Of a DNA stretch of 64,000 bases, positions 51,723-63,017 are shown in pieces. The notes under the pieces are model-generated. The model made no database searches. It worked only from the letters and a program-made list of their open reading frames with translations, and was not told the DNA's origin. The stretch spans positions 7,706,501-7,770,500 of the forward strand of contig JAQFVV010000030.1 in NCBI GenBank assembly GCA_028023455.1, in the 5' to 3' direction. Numbering within the stretch: the stretch's first letter is position 1; every line of letters begins with the position of its first letter. The stretch comes from Epiperipatus broadwayi (lineage: Eukaryota; Onychophora; Udeonychophora; Euonychophora; Peripatidae). Position numbers and translations under genes: made by a program.

Positions 51723-51985
51723 TTAATGAGTGCTTGTTTAGCACAAAATACATGTATTAGTGATTATTTATCTTTTCAACATGTGTGTGATCAGGTGAGT
51801 CAGCAATATAAGATGGCACTGAGAGTTGTAGGTCATATGAAAATATGAGTTCGAATCCCACTTATATTACATACATAAATGCAGGTGTAAGCCTGTACAA
51901 TGTATTAAAATAGATTATGCAGAATATGTACGTGCAAACACACACTCAATTTGATTTAAACCCACATTTTAACTATTCTTCACAT
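51723..51985 (+). repeat. tRNA-like SINE-like unit, right arm of foldback
   Basis: Same sequence as the left arm in opposite orientation (GAGTTCGAATCCCAC B-box-like at about 51850, then AATGCAGGTGTAAGCCTGTA). The arms are about 80 bp apart. Confidence 0.6.
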
Positions 51986-54390
51986 TAATGCTTTTCTTTT
52001 TTAAATTGTTTTTTTTTAATGTAGATTTTAAAATGTTTTGATTATAATTCATGTCGCAACTCTAATACCACAGTATCCAATGTGTTATGAGTAGAGGAAA
52101 ATTCACCTTTCTCTCCATTCAAACATGCTCTTTCCTGCAATCATAACTCTGGATCCCATAACCATGAACTTTAAAATGTGTAGAGACTGAAAAAGTAAAT
52201 GCTATCTGCTTTACTGACCCAAATCCAGATCTAGTTCAGCAATCCCGATGGACATTAAAGCATTAAGGACCGCCACTATATTTATCAAGGTAAAAAGAAC
52301 TTTAGCCACTGCCTAATGTATAAATCTCTTAAACTCAGCCTTCTGTAATAATAACCCTGACATTCTATTAGATAATTAATATTATGTAAAATGATTTATA
52401 ATTTACTTACCATTAGTTTGTTCATAACTCTATGTAACTTTAATTTCCTTTTTATCATTGAGCGTCTATTAAATCTGTTTTCTTTCACTTTCATGCGGCA
52501 ATAATCTTTTAACTTTTATTATCGTATTTTATATATTTGTATTTTAAATATGTCAATAATCCCTCAAATTCACTATTATGTAATTTCTTTTATTTTCCTT
52601 CCCCACTTTATGGGATGACTAGATTAAGTTTAATTAAAAACAAGTTTTATTTTATCTTAGCAAATGCTTGCGAATTTGGGGGAAAACAAAATAATTATCT
52701 TATAAGGTTATCGTAGAAAAACAAAGCAGAAATCTGTTTTTCTAAGAAATGTTTTTTTTATTGTTAAATAATAATGCGCTAGTCCTAAACATTCAAATTT
52801 ATTATGTGAAAGTAAAATCTATTTATTCTCCAATTCATCACCATAATTATTTTAATGACAGCATTTATAATCGAATTTTTATACTCATTTAACGGTGTGG
52901 GAAGTTTATAAATAAACTAAGGTAAGGGGGGAGGGAAATCTTTATATCAAAGAATTATGTATTTTAATAAGTGTAAATGATCCATTTCTGTTTAGCAATT
53001 AAATCATATTATTATGCGGGATATTCCATAATGTGTGGGCATTAATTAAGTAAATATTCTTTAAAGTTATATGTGTTAGTCAAAGTGTTGTGTGCATACA
53101 GGTCTCATTGTTCGTTTATATATATATTTGTACTTCTCTCTACCTAGGTGTATCGGAAAGCCGAACCCCGTCTCATATCTCCAAGTCCAAGAACCAGGCT
53201 CTTAACCTCCCTAGGGACTTATTTGTTTGTATGAGCTGGCTTTATTGGGGATCTCTCTGGGAAAAGCTCAGCCCATTAAACACACAGTCGACTGCTCTTC
53301 ATTCGTGAACCAATTCTGCCATTTGCAGACATATATCAGTCTATTTCTTCAATGAATTCTTGGAAGCCCCTGCTAAGATCTGTGGCTGGATCACATAAAT
53401 ATGCCTCCATGCATGCCCAGCCTTCCTGTTATATTTCTAGATAAAACCCACGAATATCCATAAGCCGTAATATTGTGACTCTACTAACCAGATCTATTTA
53501 TTTATATTAAGATTTCAGATGTGCATCCTTGATGACGGCATTATATATATACATTAATGAGCTATCCCACACGCGTTTCTCACTCAGTAAAATTGAAATC
53601 CTTCATCTATTAATAAAATGTATTTTGTACTAAAAATTAATGTTACCATCATAAACTCCTGTTTGTAAGCTAAATCGGTTAAATGCTATATTTTTCTTTC
53701 TGGGAGTGGATTGGTATCTCAAGAATATATTTCCTCATAGTGCTAAACCAAGTGTTCATAGGTATATTTATCTATTATTGGCATATGAGCCACAATAATA
53801 AAGCAAATAAATCAATCCAATATGTCATCCTCTAAGTTATAAATAAAACGTCATATGATTTATGTTACCATCTAAATGTACTTCAAAATATATATTTACA
53901 TTAAGAGGCCAATGATTAATAAAATAATGAAATGAGACTTTATTCATATTTCTTTAAATTAATAAATCTTAGATATATATTATAAACTTGCAGAATCATT
54001 GTTTTCTTTTATTTAAATATTAATCTTAGTTATTAAATTATGCTCGGTCTGACTAGATGATCTCCCGCTAATCTTAGAGATATAATTAATATGAAAGGTC
54101 ACGACCTTTAAATGAGTCAAACTTATATTTCATGCTAAAATATTCCATCATATAAATTTAAATTAGAGACTTTTTGTGTCTCTGCTTTGCATTGCTGGTG
54201 GAGAGAGATAAATTAGATCGGTATCATTGGGATTGTTGCTCATAAGTTGGTAGATCTGGAAAATAGGCAAATAGGGCAGAGTTCATGAGTATTCCTGACT
54301 TATGTATCTTGTGCATGATTGGATACAAGGTACTTTTACCTAGATGCTAGATTTTGTTATATGAACAGACAAAACTGACTGGTACACTAT

Positions 54391-55365
54391 ATATACACAT
54401 AGATTCAGCAGTTAATACATACATTGTTCTTAAGAAAAATTACTTTCAAAAATTTTGAAACAGTTTTGAAAAAATATTATAAGTCACCTGAACATGTTCT
54501 ACACATTCAGAATTATTTAATAACTTTGAAATATAATGATTTCTATACTAAATATGGCAATTATATCTTTTTAAATATGTTTATATTTACTAATTTGATA
54601 AGAAGGCTTTCTGTTCATTGTTATTTTATTAAGTAATATATTACATTAAAGTATCAGGACTTTATGGTCTCCTAAGCTATTTCCAATTATACATGTATAA
54701 AAGAGGATAAACAATATTAAGGGATCTGGTGGCATGGTACCTTCCTTAACATATAATATAATGCTCTTATAATATATAACTAAGAATGTCTTATCTTTAG
54801 TAAATCTGACAGATGTATAAATATTTACTATTCAATCATGATAATCTATTTAGATAGCTAAAATATCCTCTTCCTTGATATTATACAGATAAAAGTCAGT
54901 ATTCTTGTTGGCATTCTATACGATTACTCATCATCACAATTGATATTACTACCTGCAGTTAAAAACCAATTATATCTGTTATTCCTCCATCAACAGAAAT
55001 ATGCCAGTACATATAAGACAGTGTATCAATGTGTGGCTATTAGTATATTTAGTTATTATAAGAGATTGACTTTTATTCTCCAACATTATTTTACCCATTA
55101 TATGTTTTTATTTTAATACATATTTACAATTTTGTGCATTAATATAAATAATCTTGCATGAAAGAAAAATTGTCAAAATTCTTAATAATTAAATCCTTTC
55201 ATTCCATGCAAGAAAATTATTATTGTAAAAGTATGGAGTTTATAAGTATAGTATATAAACAAATAAAATGTCCGTTAATTAACTATTGTAATAACAATAA
55301 AAATAATAAATATAACAGTAATTAACTATTATATACAATCTTTCAATCTGCTCTATACTGTATTT
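54391..55365. other. AT-rich DNA without a recognised gene
   Basis: One 70-codon frame (54424-54636) has no recognisable domain. Confidence 0.5.
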
Positions 55366-55373
55366 ATTATATA

Positions 55374-55469
<96 letters not shown>
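55366..55469. repeat. (TA)n microsatellite, ~100 bp
   Basis: An almost pure TA repeat. It produces a spurious frame of alternating Ile-Tyr on the minus strand. Confidence 0.97.
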
Positions 55470-55472
<3 letters not shown>

Positions 55473-55902
55473 ACCAGTTAGGAGGCTCCTTCAAAATAGT
55501 TATATACGTATATTTTTTTAAAAAAATTTAGATGTCAACTTGTTATTTCACTCTGAAATAATAATCGCTAAAACTGCCAATTGATAATTTGCTACTTTAT
55601 CTGGCAAAACATGACACATACCACAAGATTTTAATTAATATTTTAACAGTATTATTTTGTTTAAAAGTAATTCAAAATTAAAATCAATGAAGGATTATCA
55701 GAATATAGTTAGTAGGAATAGACAGTAAACTTCAGTAACAATTTTGATACATGATCACCTGTATTTGAAATCACTAATAGTGAGCAGTTATTTATAATAT
55801 TCAAGAAATAGCGCTTAATCTATCGGAGGTTGACTTCCTCTTTAGTAATTAATAAATCAATAAAATACTTCTGTTAATACAACTTATAAAATACAATATA
55901 AC

Positions 55903-56043
55903 AATTTGTCAATTGCTAAAACAGAGAATCATTCATATAAATAAAATAACTATTGCCAAGAACTTTCAATTGACTCCTACAAGCACTTGGCAATAGTTAT
56001 TTTATTTATATTAATGATTCTCTGTTTTAGCAATTGACAAATT
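55903..56043. repeat. Near-perfect palindrome, 58-bp arms
   Basis: 55903-55960 and 55986-56043 are reverse complements at 57 of 58 positions, with a 25-nt loop. Such high identity implies recent formation or active homogenisation. The arm includes ACAGAGAATCATT and ACTATTGCCAAG. No flanking duplication was found. Confidence 0.9.
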
Positions 56044-56159
56044 ATTATATTATTTTTAGTAATTACAAAATTTTCAGTGCTTTATAATAATAGATTTAAA
56101 GCTTCAAGCTTTCAAACCTAAATGCTTTCGACTGGCTTAGATATATAGACAAAAAAGTA

Positions 56160-56185
56160 GAGAAAAGGGTGGCCGCCCTTTTCTC
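56160..56185. repeat. GGCC-centred hairpin of a MITE remnant
   Basis: GAGAAAAGGGTGGCC pairs with GGCCGCCCTTTTCTC, 12 of 13 pairs. The layout (a GT/GGCC-centred stem followed by AAATCTTGTGT) repeats that of the MITE at 446-685, so this is probably a diverged relative. Confidence 0.6.
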
Positions 56186-56472
56186 ATAAAATCTTGTGTG
56201 TTTAAGTTTGGATGTCAATTTGGACAGCTATCCATGATATCTGATTGGCTGTTGGTTAAATGTTATAATGAGCGCTAGAGATTTGGCAGTATGTATCTCG
56301 ATTTATTTCACTTGTCAACTATCTGCACTTCGCAAATTAAAATATTATTTAAATAATAGATTTAATAGAAAAGAACAAAATGAAAACACTTTAATTTTAG
56401 GGAAATTATTTTATTAAAATAACATTATTTACTTCCATGTATATTATGTAAACATTATTACATCAATTGTTT

Positions 56473-56574
56473 TTTTTTTCTTATGTGTCATAGCATCAGC
56501 CGGAAGCGAACCCGCTAACCCGGGACAACCGCTTGTAAAGCAGCTATCACTGACCTCTCGACCACCAATGCTTG
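56473..56574 (-). mobile_element. tRNA-derived SINE with 21-bp target duplication
   Basis: ACATTATTACATCAATTGTT(T) occurs at 56452-56472 and identically at 56575-56595. The 102-bp insert, read on the minus strand, is a tRNA-like body: acceptor strands GCATTGG / CTGATGC pair fully, TGGTCGAGAGG fits an A box, and GGTTCGCTTCC is a near B box. The anticodon stem-loop is CTGC-TTTACAA-GCGG (anticodon position TAC). TATGACACATAAG and a short A run follow. The long duplication and A-tail mean LINE-machinery insertion, not a native tRNA gene. Confidence 0.85.
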
Positions 56575-56595
56575 ACATTATTACATCAATTGTTT

Positions 56596-58153
56596 AAAGC
56601 AACAATTGAATAAAATGGAAGAGAGACAAGTGATATAACAACAAGAAAAAAAAAGGTATTCTTTTTCATGAAAATAACAGATCGATAAGTTGGATTAAAA
56701 GGAAACTCTTTTCTTAATTTTACTGGATACTTTTATATATTTTTTGAGACGATCTACTAAACTACCTAAAAAAAACTATATTCCAATTAGCATATTCTAT
56801 TTACTGAAATGTTCATATTCGTAAAACCAGTTAGAAAAAGAACAAAAAAAATTGATTGCTAGATTCTAACACAGTGGCATCTCTTTCCTATGGATTATGG
56901 ATGTAAATTAAAATCATCTAATGACTTCCAGCACATTGGTTTTTGTTTTTAATAAAATATTCATTCAAATTGCCATTCGAATTTGAAACCTACACATATA
57001 AAGTAAAATAATTCTCACATATATTAGGTGTAAAGTGCTGGTCAAATGCCAATTTCATCAAAGATATGAAATTAATTTTAAACAACTACCCTAAGAATCA
57101 TTCACTGGATGAAGAGAACAAAATACAGAATATTGAATACATCCAATTTTAGTCATGGGACCGTAACGCTACCTACTAGAAGTAGTATTTTATTACAGCT
57201 CACTGGAAACATACTTATTATGCACATGTTGGAATTCTAATATCTATATTCTGACTTTTATGGATAACCTACTAAATAAATAAATATTTATAGCTGACAT
57301 TAAAATAAATTATGATATTACAAACTTATTAGATGACACAGGAATCAATGATTATTAAAATTTACTTTTGGATAAATGCATATATACTTTGAAATGGGCT
57401 ATGTAATTATCAATCACCTTCCATATATATATATATATAAAGGAGTTAAAACACTAAAAGAAATATGGAGCAGATTATATTAGATTTTCCCAGTGACTGC
57501 ATTCAAACTCTCTAATGCTTATACTAATTTGACCACTTTATCCAGTATAATGATTAGTTGAATAATAAATGTTTCAATGATGTCTTCAAGTTTTATCTTC
57601 CAATTTCACTTATGTTATATACAATTACTAAAGAATGATTTTTTTGTATAGTGTTATAAATAAATAATATTAATACTCCATAATTATAATTAATTATAGT
57701 GTTATATAAAATATACAATCACATTTACATATTCAATTAAAGGAAGCTGCCTTAAACTACAAAAGGATAAACAATTATTGAATAATACTTGTCAAGATAA
57801 CTTATTTAAGTTTAATCCCAATTTCATAACCAACATTCTAGTTACCAATGTAAATAAAATATTTAGCTATTAAATTCAAATCCTAGCTTTAGTTATTTCA
57901 TTTTATATTATTTAGATAGGTCTATGTAATCAAACATCAATTCATATTACCAAAATTATTAGTCGATTATAGATTTAGTCATATGAGCTAGCAGCATTAC
58001 TAACTAAATAAATTCAAATTGTGATAATGTGAATATGGGAATTAGGTTTCCATACATATGCATATAACTTTATTGTCACTAAACTTTATTGTCACTATGG
58101 ACAATTCTGTAGTCTTAAGTTACAAATTCCAGTCTCTAGTTTGTGGACCATAT
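56596..58153. other. AT-rich DNA without a recognised gene
   Basis: A short (TA)n at 57425-57440. Nothing else recognised. Confidence 0.5.
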
Positions 58154-58335
58154 TGTGCCAGTAAAAATCATGTATTCATTCAACATGACCAATAATACAA
58201 GCAATAATACCTTGAAACCAACCATGCACAAGATACAGATGTCAGGGCCATTGGTTGAGCCTAACCTATTTGCCTGAACTCTTGCCTCTCTGACTAATGG
58301 ATAACATTTATGAAGACCCTAGCATTCCTTGGTTT
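58154..58335 (+). mobile_element. LTR-A fragment, diverged 5' end
   Basis: Starts TGTGCCAGT and contains ATGCACAAGATACA, GTCAGG and CCTATTTGCCT in the order of the LTR-A start. No LTR-A 3' end was seen downstream, so it is truncated or too diverged to follow. Confidence 0.5.
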
Positions 58336-59369
58336 TATTCCGTCCCAGCTGGAGGTCATGTTTCACAAAAGACTTAAAATAATATAGGGTTTTATAAAAA
58401 TTAATGATTTGATGAATTTTGACAATTGCAGAATGGTACAGATGTGATCTGATATTGACTAATAATAGTTTAAACCATAACAATTATAATCTTTTCTTGA
58501 CAACATTACAAAGAATTGAATTTAAATCAAAGAGATCTTACAAATAACCAGAGTAATTTATATTAGAGATTCGGAATAATAATAAACTAAGATAATTTAA
58601 AGTAATAATATTACATGAATTTATTCAGAAATTCAATGATTGACAATACAAAATAAATTGAGTTTTGTTTATACAACTAGATTACACATCTTGGATTTGC
58701 AATTACCTACATTAAACATTTATTAAGTACACTGAATAAATTTAGAATTAACGAAATATTTGAACATTTCGATGTAGTAAGCAACTGCAATATATTTAAG
58801 ACATTCGTTTTGATGTGGCTAAATGCATAAAGCATTTGTTAAACAAAGGTAAAAATTTATTAATTGGTCTGAAAGGAATAAATAAGCAATAATTCATCAT
58901 CATTAATCCTCCTTAAAAGATTGCAAATTTAAGGGAATAAATCTATCACATATGTAGAGATAACAAGACATGAGCGATATGCATTTAAAACACTATTACA
59001 TTTAAATCAGTTGTATATAATGAGCATGGAAAAGCAAAATAATTTATCTTAAATCAATGACAATTATAGGCAAATTTATCTAATTAATTGGGTTGGTTGG
59101 TGAAAGACATGCCACCATGGCAGAGGTTTATAAATAAATATATATAATGAAATGATAAGGGCAATATGATGTTACAGAAGATAACAAAATAATGAATGAG
59201 GTTGGTTACAATCTTCTGGGTGACCTTGCTAAGAGAAAACCTTGATATATACATATGCATATGATAAGAGAAATGTTGGCCCTCCAGCAAAACATGTCTC
59301 TGAATAATAATGATAAAAGTTGATGTGTATGAATTCCTCACATTTTAATGGTAATGCCTGGAAAATGTT

Positions 59370-60940
59370 CCTAGTAGGAAATATGGGTTGTCTTTTGATA
59401 GCCGGTCACGGCTGCTTGTTGGCATTGTTTATATATTAAAGCAATGAAGTGTAACATTACCAGGCTGCGATTTTAAAAATATGGCGACTTCTCTTGATCT
59501 TTTCAATTTTTTCTACTCCATCTTTTAATATTTCATTTTTAGTGGGTTTTTTTTTTTTGGCTATACAGCGATTTTTTTTTTTTTTTTGGCTTCAAATTTT
59601 GTTTTTGAAATCAATTTTTATTACCTTTTTTTTAAAATAAAAGCAACCCAAAAATAACTTGTCTATAACTTTTACAAAGTATTTCTCAACCCCCCCTCCC
59701 ACACCCCCAAATTATAATGAGATCAAAACTTTTGACTTTTCCGGTTTCTTTTTTTTTTGTTTAAAAATATGACCACTTTTTTTTTGGCCTATAAGGCAAT
59801 ATTTTTTTTGACATTATTTGTATACTGCTGTTATATTAAAACTTTTATTTTTAAAACCAATTTCTGTTACCTTTTTTTAAAAACAAAAACAAAAAAAAAA
59901 AACTTTGGTCTCTATCTTTTGTAAAGTATTTCTCAATCCATCCCCCCCCCCCCTAAAAAAATTAAAATAAGATCAAAACTTTTGACTTCTTCAACTTTCA
60001 TTGTCTTTTTTTTTTAAAATGATGGTGACTATTTTTTTGGGGGGGAGGGGGGGCTTTATTTATCTTTTGTAAAGTATTTCTCAATCCATCCCCCCCCCCC
60101 TAAAAAAATTAAAATAAGATCAAAACTTTTGACTTCTTCAACTTTCATTGTCTTTTTTTTTTAAAATGATGGTGACTATTTTTTTGGGGGGGAGGGGGGG
60201 CTTTATTTCTATTATGCGATGTCTATTTGGTAATTTTTTTAAAAACTTTTCCTATTAATTAATTTTTTGATTCTTTCAACACACCAGCACCAAAAAAAAT
60301 TACAATAACATTAAAACTTCAGACTTTTACATGTTTCATTTTATTTTTTCAGATTTAAAATATGGTAACTTTTTTTTTTGCTGCACGGTGATTTTAATTA
60401 TGCAATTTCTATTTTGCCCTTATTATTAATGACATTTTTTGATCCTTTTATTTTTTCCTACTACATCTTTAATGTTTTATTTTTAGGAATGGAATACACT
60501 CAGTTGCAGGATCCTGGTTGACATTGGTAAGTGTACAATTTGTGTACCATTTTGTTTGTTTCGTATAATTTCTCATGATAGCGTAAGTTTTCATGTGAGT
60601 TCGGCTGAAACATGTTTGGACCTACTCTTTCCCAATATTTTGCAAATTCCACATTGGATAGGAAAGGGTGAGGATGGTGTGACAATTCTTAGTAAGTCAG
60701 ACTGTGATTTACATACAAATTAAATTACTCTGGTATGGAGATATCAAAACTTGTGGCCACTTGAAATCCAAACACCTTCAGACAATAAAGTAGTGATCAG
60801 TGAATATTTCTGTGCAAAGCCATTAAACGGCCTGCAATTGCTAAGACAAATACAACTGTTGTGTTTTAGCACATAAACAACAACATCAAGTGGCCATGAC
60901 CAGCTATCAAAAGACAACTGAAATATGTCTACTTTAAGGG
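59370..60940. repeat. Inverted repeat pair with poly-C/poly-G interior
   Basis: GTTGTCTTTTGATAGC at about 59390 (then CGGTCACGGCTGCTTG) is mirrored near 60900-60920 on the other strand. The interior is full of T, C and G runs and includes a 148-bp tandem duplication. It may be a transposon with decayed ends. A 61-codon frame at 60500-60685 (minus) is unrecognised. Confidence 0.5.
59913..60208. repeat. 148-bp tandem duplication with C and G homopolymers
   Basis: GTAAAGTATTTCTCAATCCA occurs at 59921 and 60069, followed in each case by a C run, an A-rich segment, then TTTTTTTGGGGGGG. The two copies are nearly identical. Confidence 0.9.
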
Positions 60941-60989
60941 AAAATAAAGATTGGATGAAGGTCCTGAGAGGTAGGTAGAAAAGCAAGAA

Positions 60990-61370
60990 TCATAATGAAT
61001 GATTGTAGCTGTAATTGCATAGTGCCCAGACATATATATACAGTGTATCACTAATGATCATCATAAATTAATTCCTGATTAGAATAATTGTCTCTCTGAC
61101 ATAATAGAACATCCACAGGAACCTTGGGCCATTAATGAAGGGATAATAAAGCATAATAATAATAAATAAATAAAAAGCAAGAATTAAAACTAAACTTAAA
61201 AGAATCAATTGTTTTCCATGCTTTCCAAATATTTCATTTATTGGTAAATTATCAAATAATTCATCATCAGATACTACAAAATAAATTGGTCTCTTAATCA
61301 ACATACACAGATTGGGTAGTGACTATCAAACTTATTTCTGGGGAAGTTGGATCACATATAGCACATAAAT
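60990..61370. other. AT-rich DNA without a recognised gene
   Basis: A 78-codon minus frame (61068-61304) is hydrophobic near its C terminus but matches nothing I recognise. Confidence 0.4.
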
Positions 61371-61739
61371 CAGGGATCCCCAACCCTATGCCCACAGGCA
61401 CCATGATGCCTGCAGACCATTTTATGTGTGCCCGTTGCTATCCGAACACGATAAAAAATTATTTATCTGATAGAAATATATTATTTTTTAAAATTTCTTA
61501 TAAATTATCATATTATATTGTAATCAAATTGTAGGGCATACTATACTTTTACAGAGTGTAAAAATATAAACGTTAATTATATGTTAAAATTTTATTTTTG
61601 AAATAAATATTTTTTTGTACATTATGTGTATTATTAACAATATTCAACTATAAATTTACATTGAAAAAATAAATGGTGCCCGCCACCTGGCCGGTATTAT
61701 AGAATGTGCTCTTAAGTGCAAAAAGGTTGGAGACCCTTG
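61371..61739. mobile_element. hAT MITE, 369 bp
   Basis: Ends CAGGGATCCCCAACC and GGTTGGAGACCCTTG form a hAT-type TIR (CAGGGGTCCCCAACC class). The flanks ACATAAAT and ATATAAAT give an 8-bp duplication with one difference. Non-coding, so it would need a transposase supplied in trans. Confidence 0.9.
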
Positions 61740-62083
61740 ATATAAATTGTACATCACAATTTTTTTTTTTTTACTGACACAAACAAAGATATATGTATAT
61801 GAAACATATACTGGAAGTAGTTGATATGTAAATCAGCTATAATAGGTGTGCTTTATAAGATTCTTTTTTAATAGATTTAGTTTACAGAAATTGTGATACA
61901 TTTTAAATAATTCTTTCAGAGATAAATACGAGGGCAATTTTAAGTTGGGAATAATAATAATAAACAATTCAAAATACAGCAAAACTCTCCATATAGTAGT
62001 GCCATCTTGTGCTAACAAGAGCAATCAATGGATGCCAGAAGGCTTGTGCATAAAATCCATATCTAGTGCCCACTCATCCAATA

Positions 62084-62125
62084 TCCCCAGACTAGTTTCT
62101 GGCTTGTGGCCTTCATCAGTGAGGA
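62084..62125 (-). ncRNA. Hammerhead ribozyme-like motif, best copy
   Basis: Minus strand: TCCTCA / CTGATGA / A-GGC-CACAA-GCC-A / GAA / ACTAGT / C / TGGGGA. It matches a minimal type I hammerhead. All core positions are present, stem I pairs six bases (one G-U), and stem II pairs three. Stem III is the self-complementary ACTAGT, as in hammerheads proposed to act as dimers. Cleavage would follow GTC at 62090. The A-A at the stem II closing position is atypical (usually G-C), so activity must be tested. Confidence 0.55.
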
Positions 62126-62546
62126 GCCTTGGATCTGAGAGCACTGCACCTAGATCTTAGGATCTAATGCAACCCTCCAGCACCCATCTTTTAACTCTAT
62201 TTAACTACAAAACTATGAGAAAGAAATTGAAACCACTATTAATATTTTCAACCCAAGCTCAATAGCTTATATAGTCATATGGGTCTGAACTCAATTCAGT
62301 ACACATACATTTTGGTGTCTTTGGCTCTTTAACAACCATAGCCACCACTATCCTATTAGGCAGGATTGGTGTTAAACCACTAAACATCACATGATCACTA
62401 TCTCATACTAGCACAATTGTTATTAAACAATTCAAAATACAGAAAAACTCTCCATATAGTAGTGCCATCTTGTGCTAACAAGAGCAATCAATGGATGCCA
62501 GAAGACTTGTGCATAAAATCCCTATCTAGTGCCTACTCATCCAATA

Positions 62547-62588
62547 TCCCCAGACTAGTTTCTGGCTTGTGGCCTTCATCAGTGAGGA
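62547..62588 (-). ncRNA. Hammerhead ribozyme-like motif, tandem partner
   Basis: Identical to the motif at 62084 and exactly 463 bp away, so a transcript through both units could release a 463-nt monomer if the motif cuts itself. Confidence 0.55.
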
Positions 62589-62976
62589 GCCTTGGATCTG
62601 AGAGCACTTGATTGCTCTTGTTAGCACAAGATGGCACTACTATATGGAGAGTTTTGCTGTATTTTGAATTGTTTAATAACAATTATTGTGCTAGTATGAG
62701 ATAGTGATCATGTGATGTTTAGTGGTTTAACACCAATCCTGCCTAATAGGATAGTGGTGGCTATGGTTGTTAAAGAGCCAAAAACACCAAAATGTATGGG
62801 TACTGAATTGAGTTCAGACCCATATGACTATATAAGCTATTGAGCTTGGGTTGAAAATATTAATAGTGTTTTCAATTTCATTCTCATAGTTTTGTAGTTA
62901 AATAGAGTTAAAAGGTGGGTGCTGGAGGGTTGCATTAGATCCTAAGATCTAGGTGCAGTGCTCTCAGATCCAAGGC

Positions 62977-63017
62977 TCCTCACTGATGAAGGTCACAACC
63001 AGAAACTAGTCTGGGGA
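62977..63017 (+). ncRNA. Hammerhead ribozyme-like motif, inverted partner
   Basis: Same layout on the plus strand. Stem II here is GGT/ACC with a CACA loop instead of GGC/GCC with CACAA, so both sides changed and pairing was kept. Stem I TCCTCA/TGGGGA is unchanged. Confidence 0.55.

Larger units (their letters stand above)
49088..52077. mobile_element. 2.99-kb TIR element inserted in LTR-A copy 3
   Basis: Terminal inverted repeats of about 100 bp (left GGTACTGTAGTATTAGAG, right CTCTAATACCACAGTATC; pairing continues to AAAATCTACATT and GCATTAATGT). 8-bp flanks are CAATGTTT (49080-49087) and CAATGTGT (52078-52085). LTR-A copy 1 has the uninterrupted site (CCAATGTGTCATGAG on its minus strand, near 16390). 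No transposase was recognised. The interior contains TATAAAAGG (about 49675) and the foldback pair at its right end. A possible LTR-like start TGTAACGGGCAC (about 49220) has no clear partner. Confidence 0.8.
48310..54386 (-). mobile_element. LTR-A copy 3, interrupted by a 2.99-kb element
   Basis: On the minus strand it starts TGTACCAGTCAGTTTTGTC and ends CGACTGCTTCA. The flanks are identical: CTAT at 48306-48309 and 54387-54390. Both outer portions are collinear with copies 1 and 2. Removing the insertion at 49088-52077 and one 8-bp duplication leaves about 3.08 kb, the length of the other copies. TG...CA ends and an exact 4-bp duplication support a solo LTR. Confidence 0.8.

Noticed and set aside
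55279-55494. 71-codon frame of alternating Ile-Tyr
   Set aside because: Translation of a (TA)n microsatellite.
61945-62611. Similar frames containing MPEGLCIK and SLGSEST as a protein family
   Set aside because: The same peptide arises wherever a family B unit occurs, on either strand, and degrades with the repeat; the conserved feature is the RNA-like motif, not the frame.
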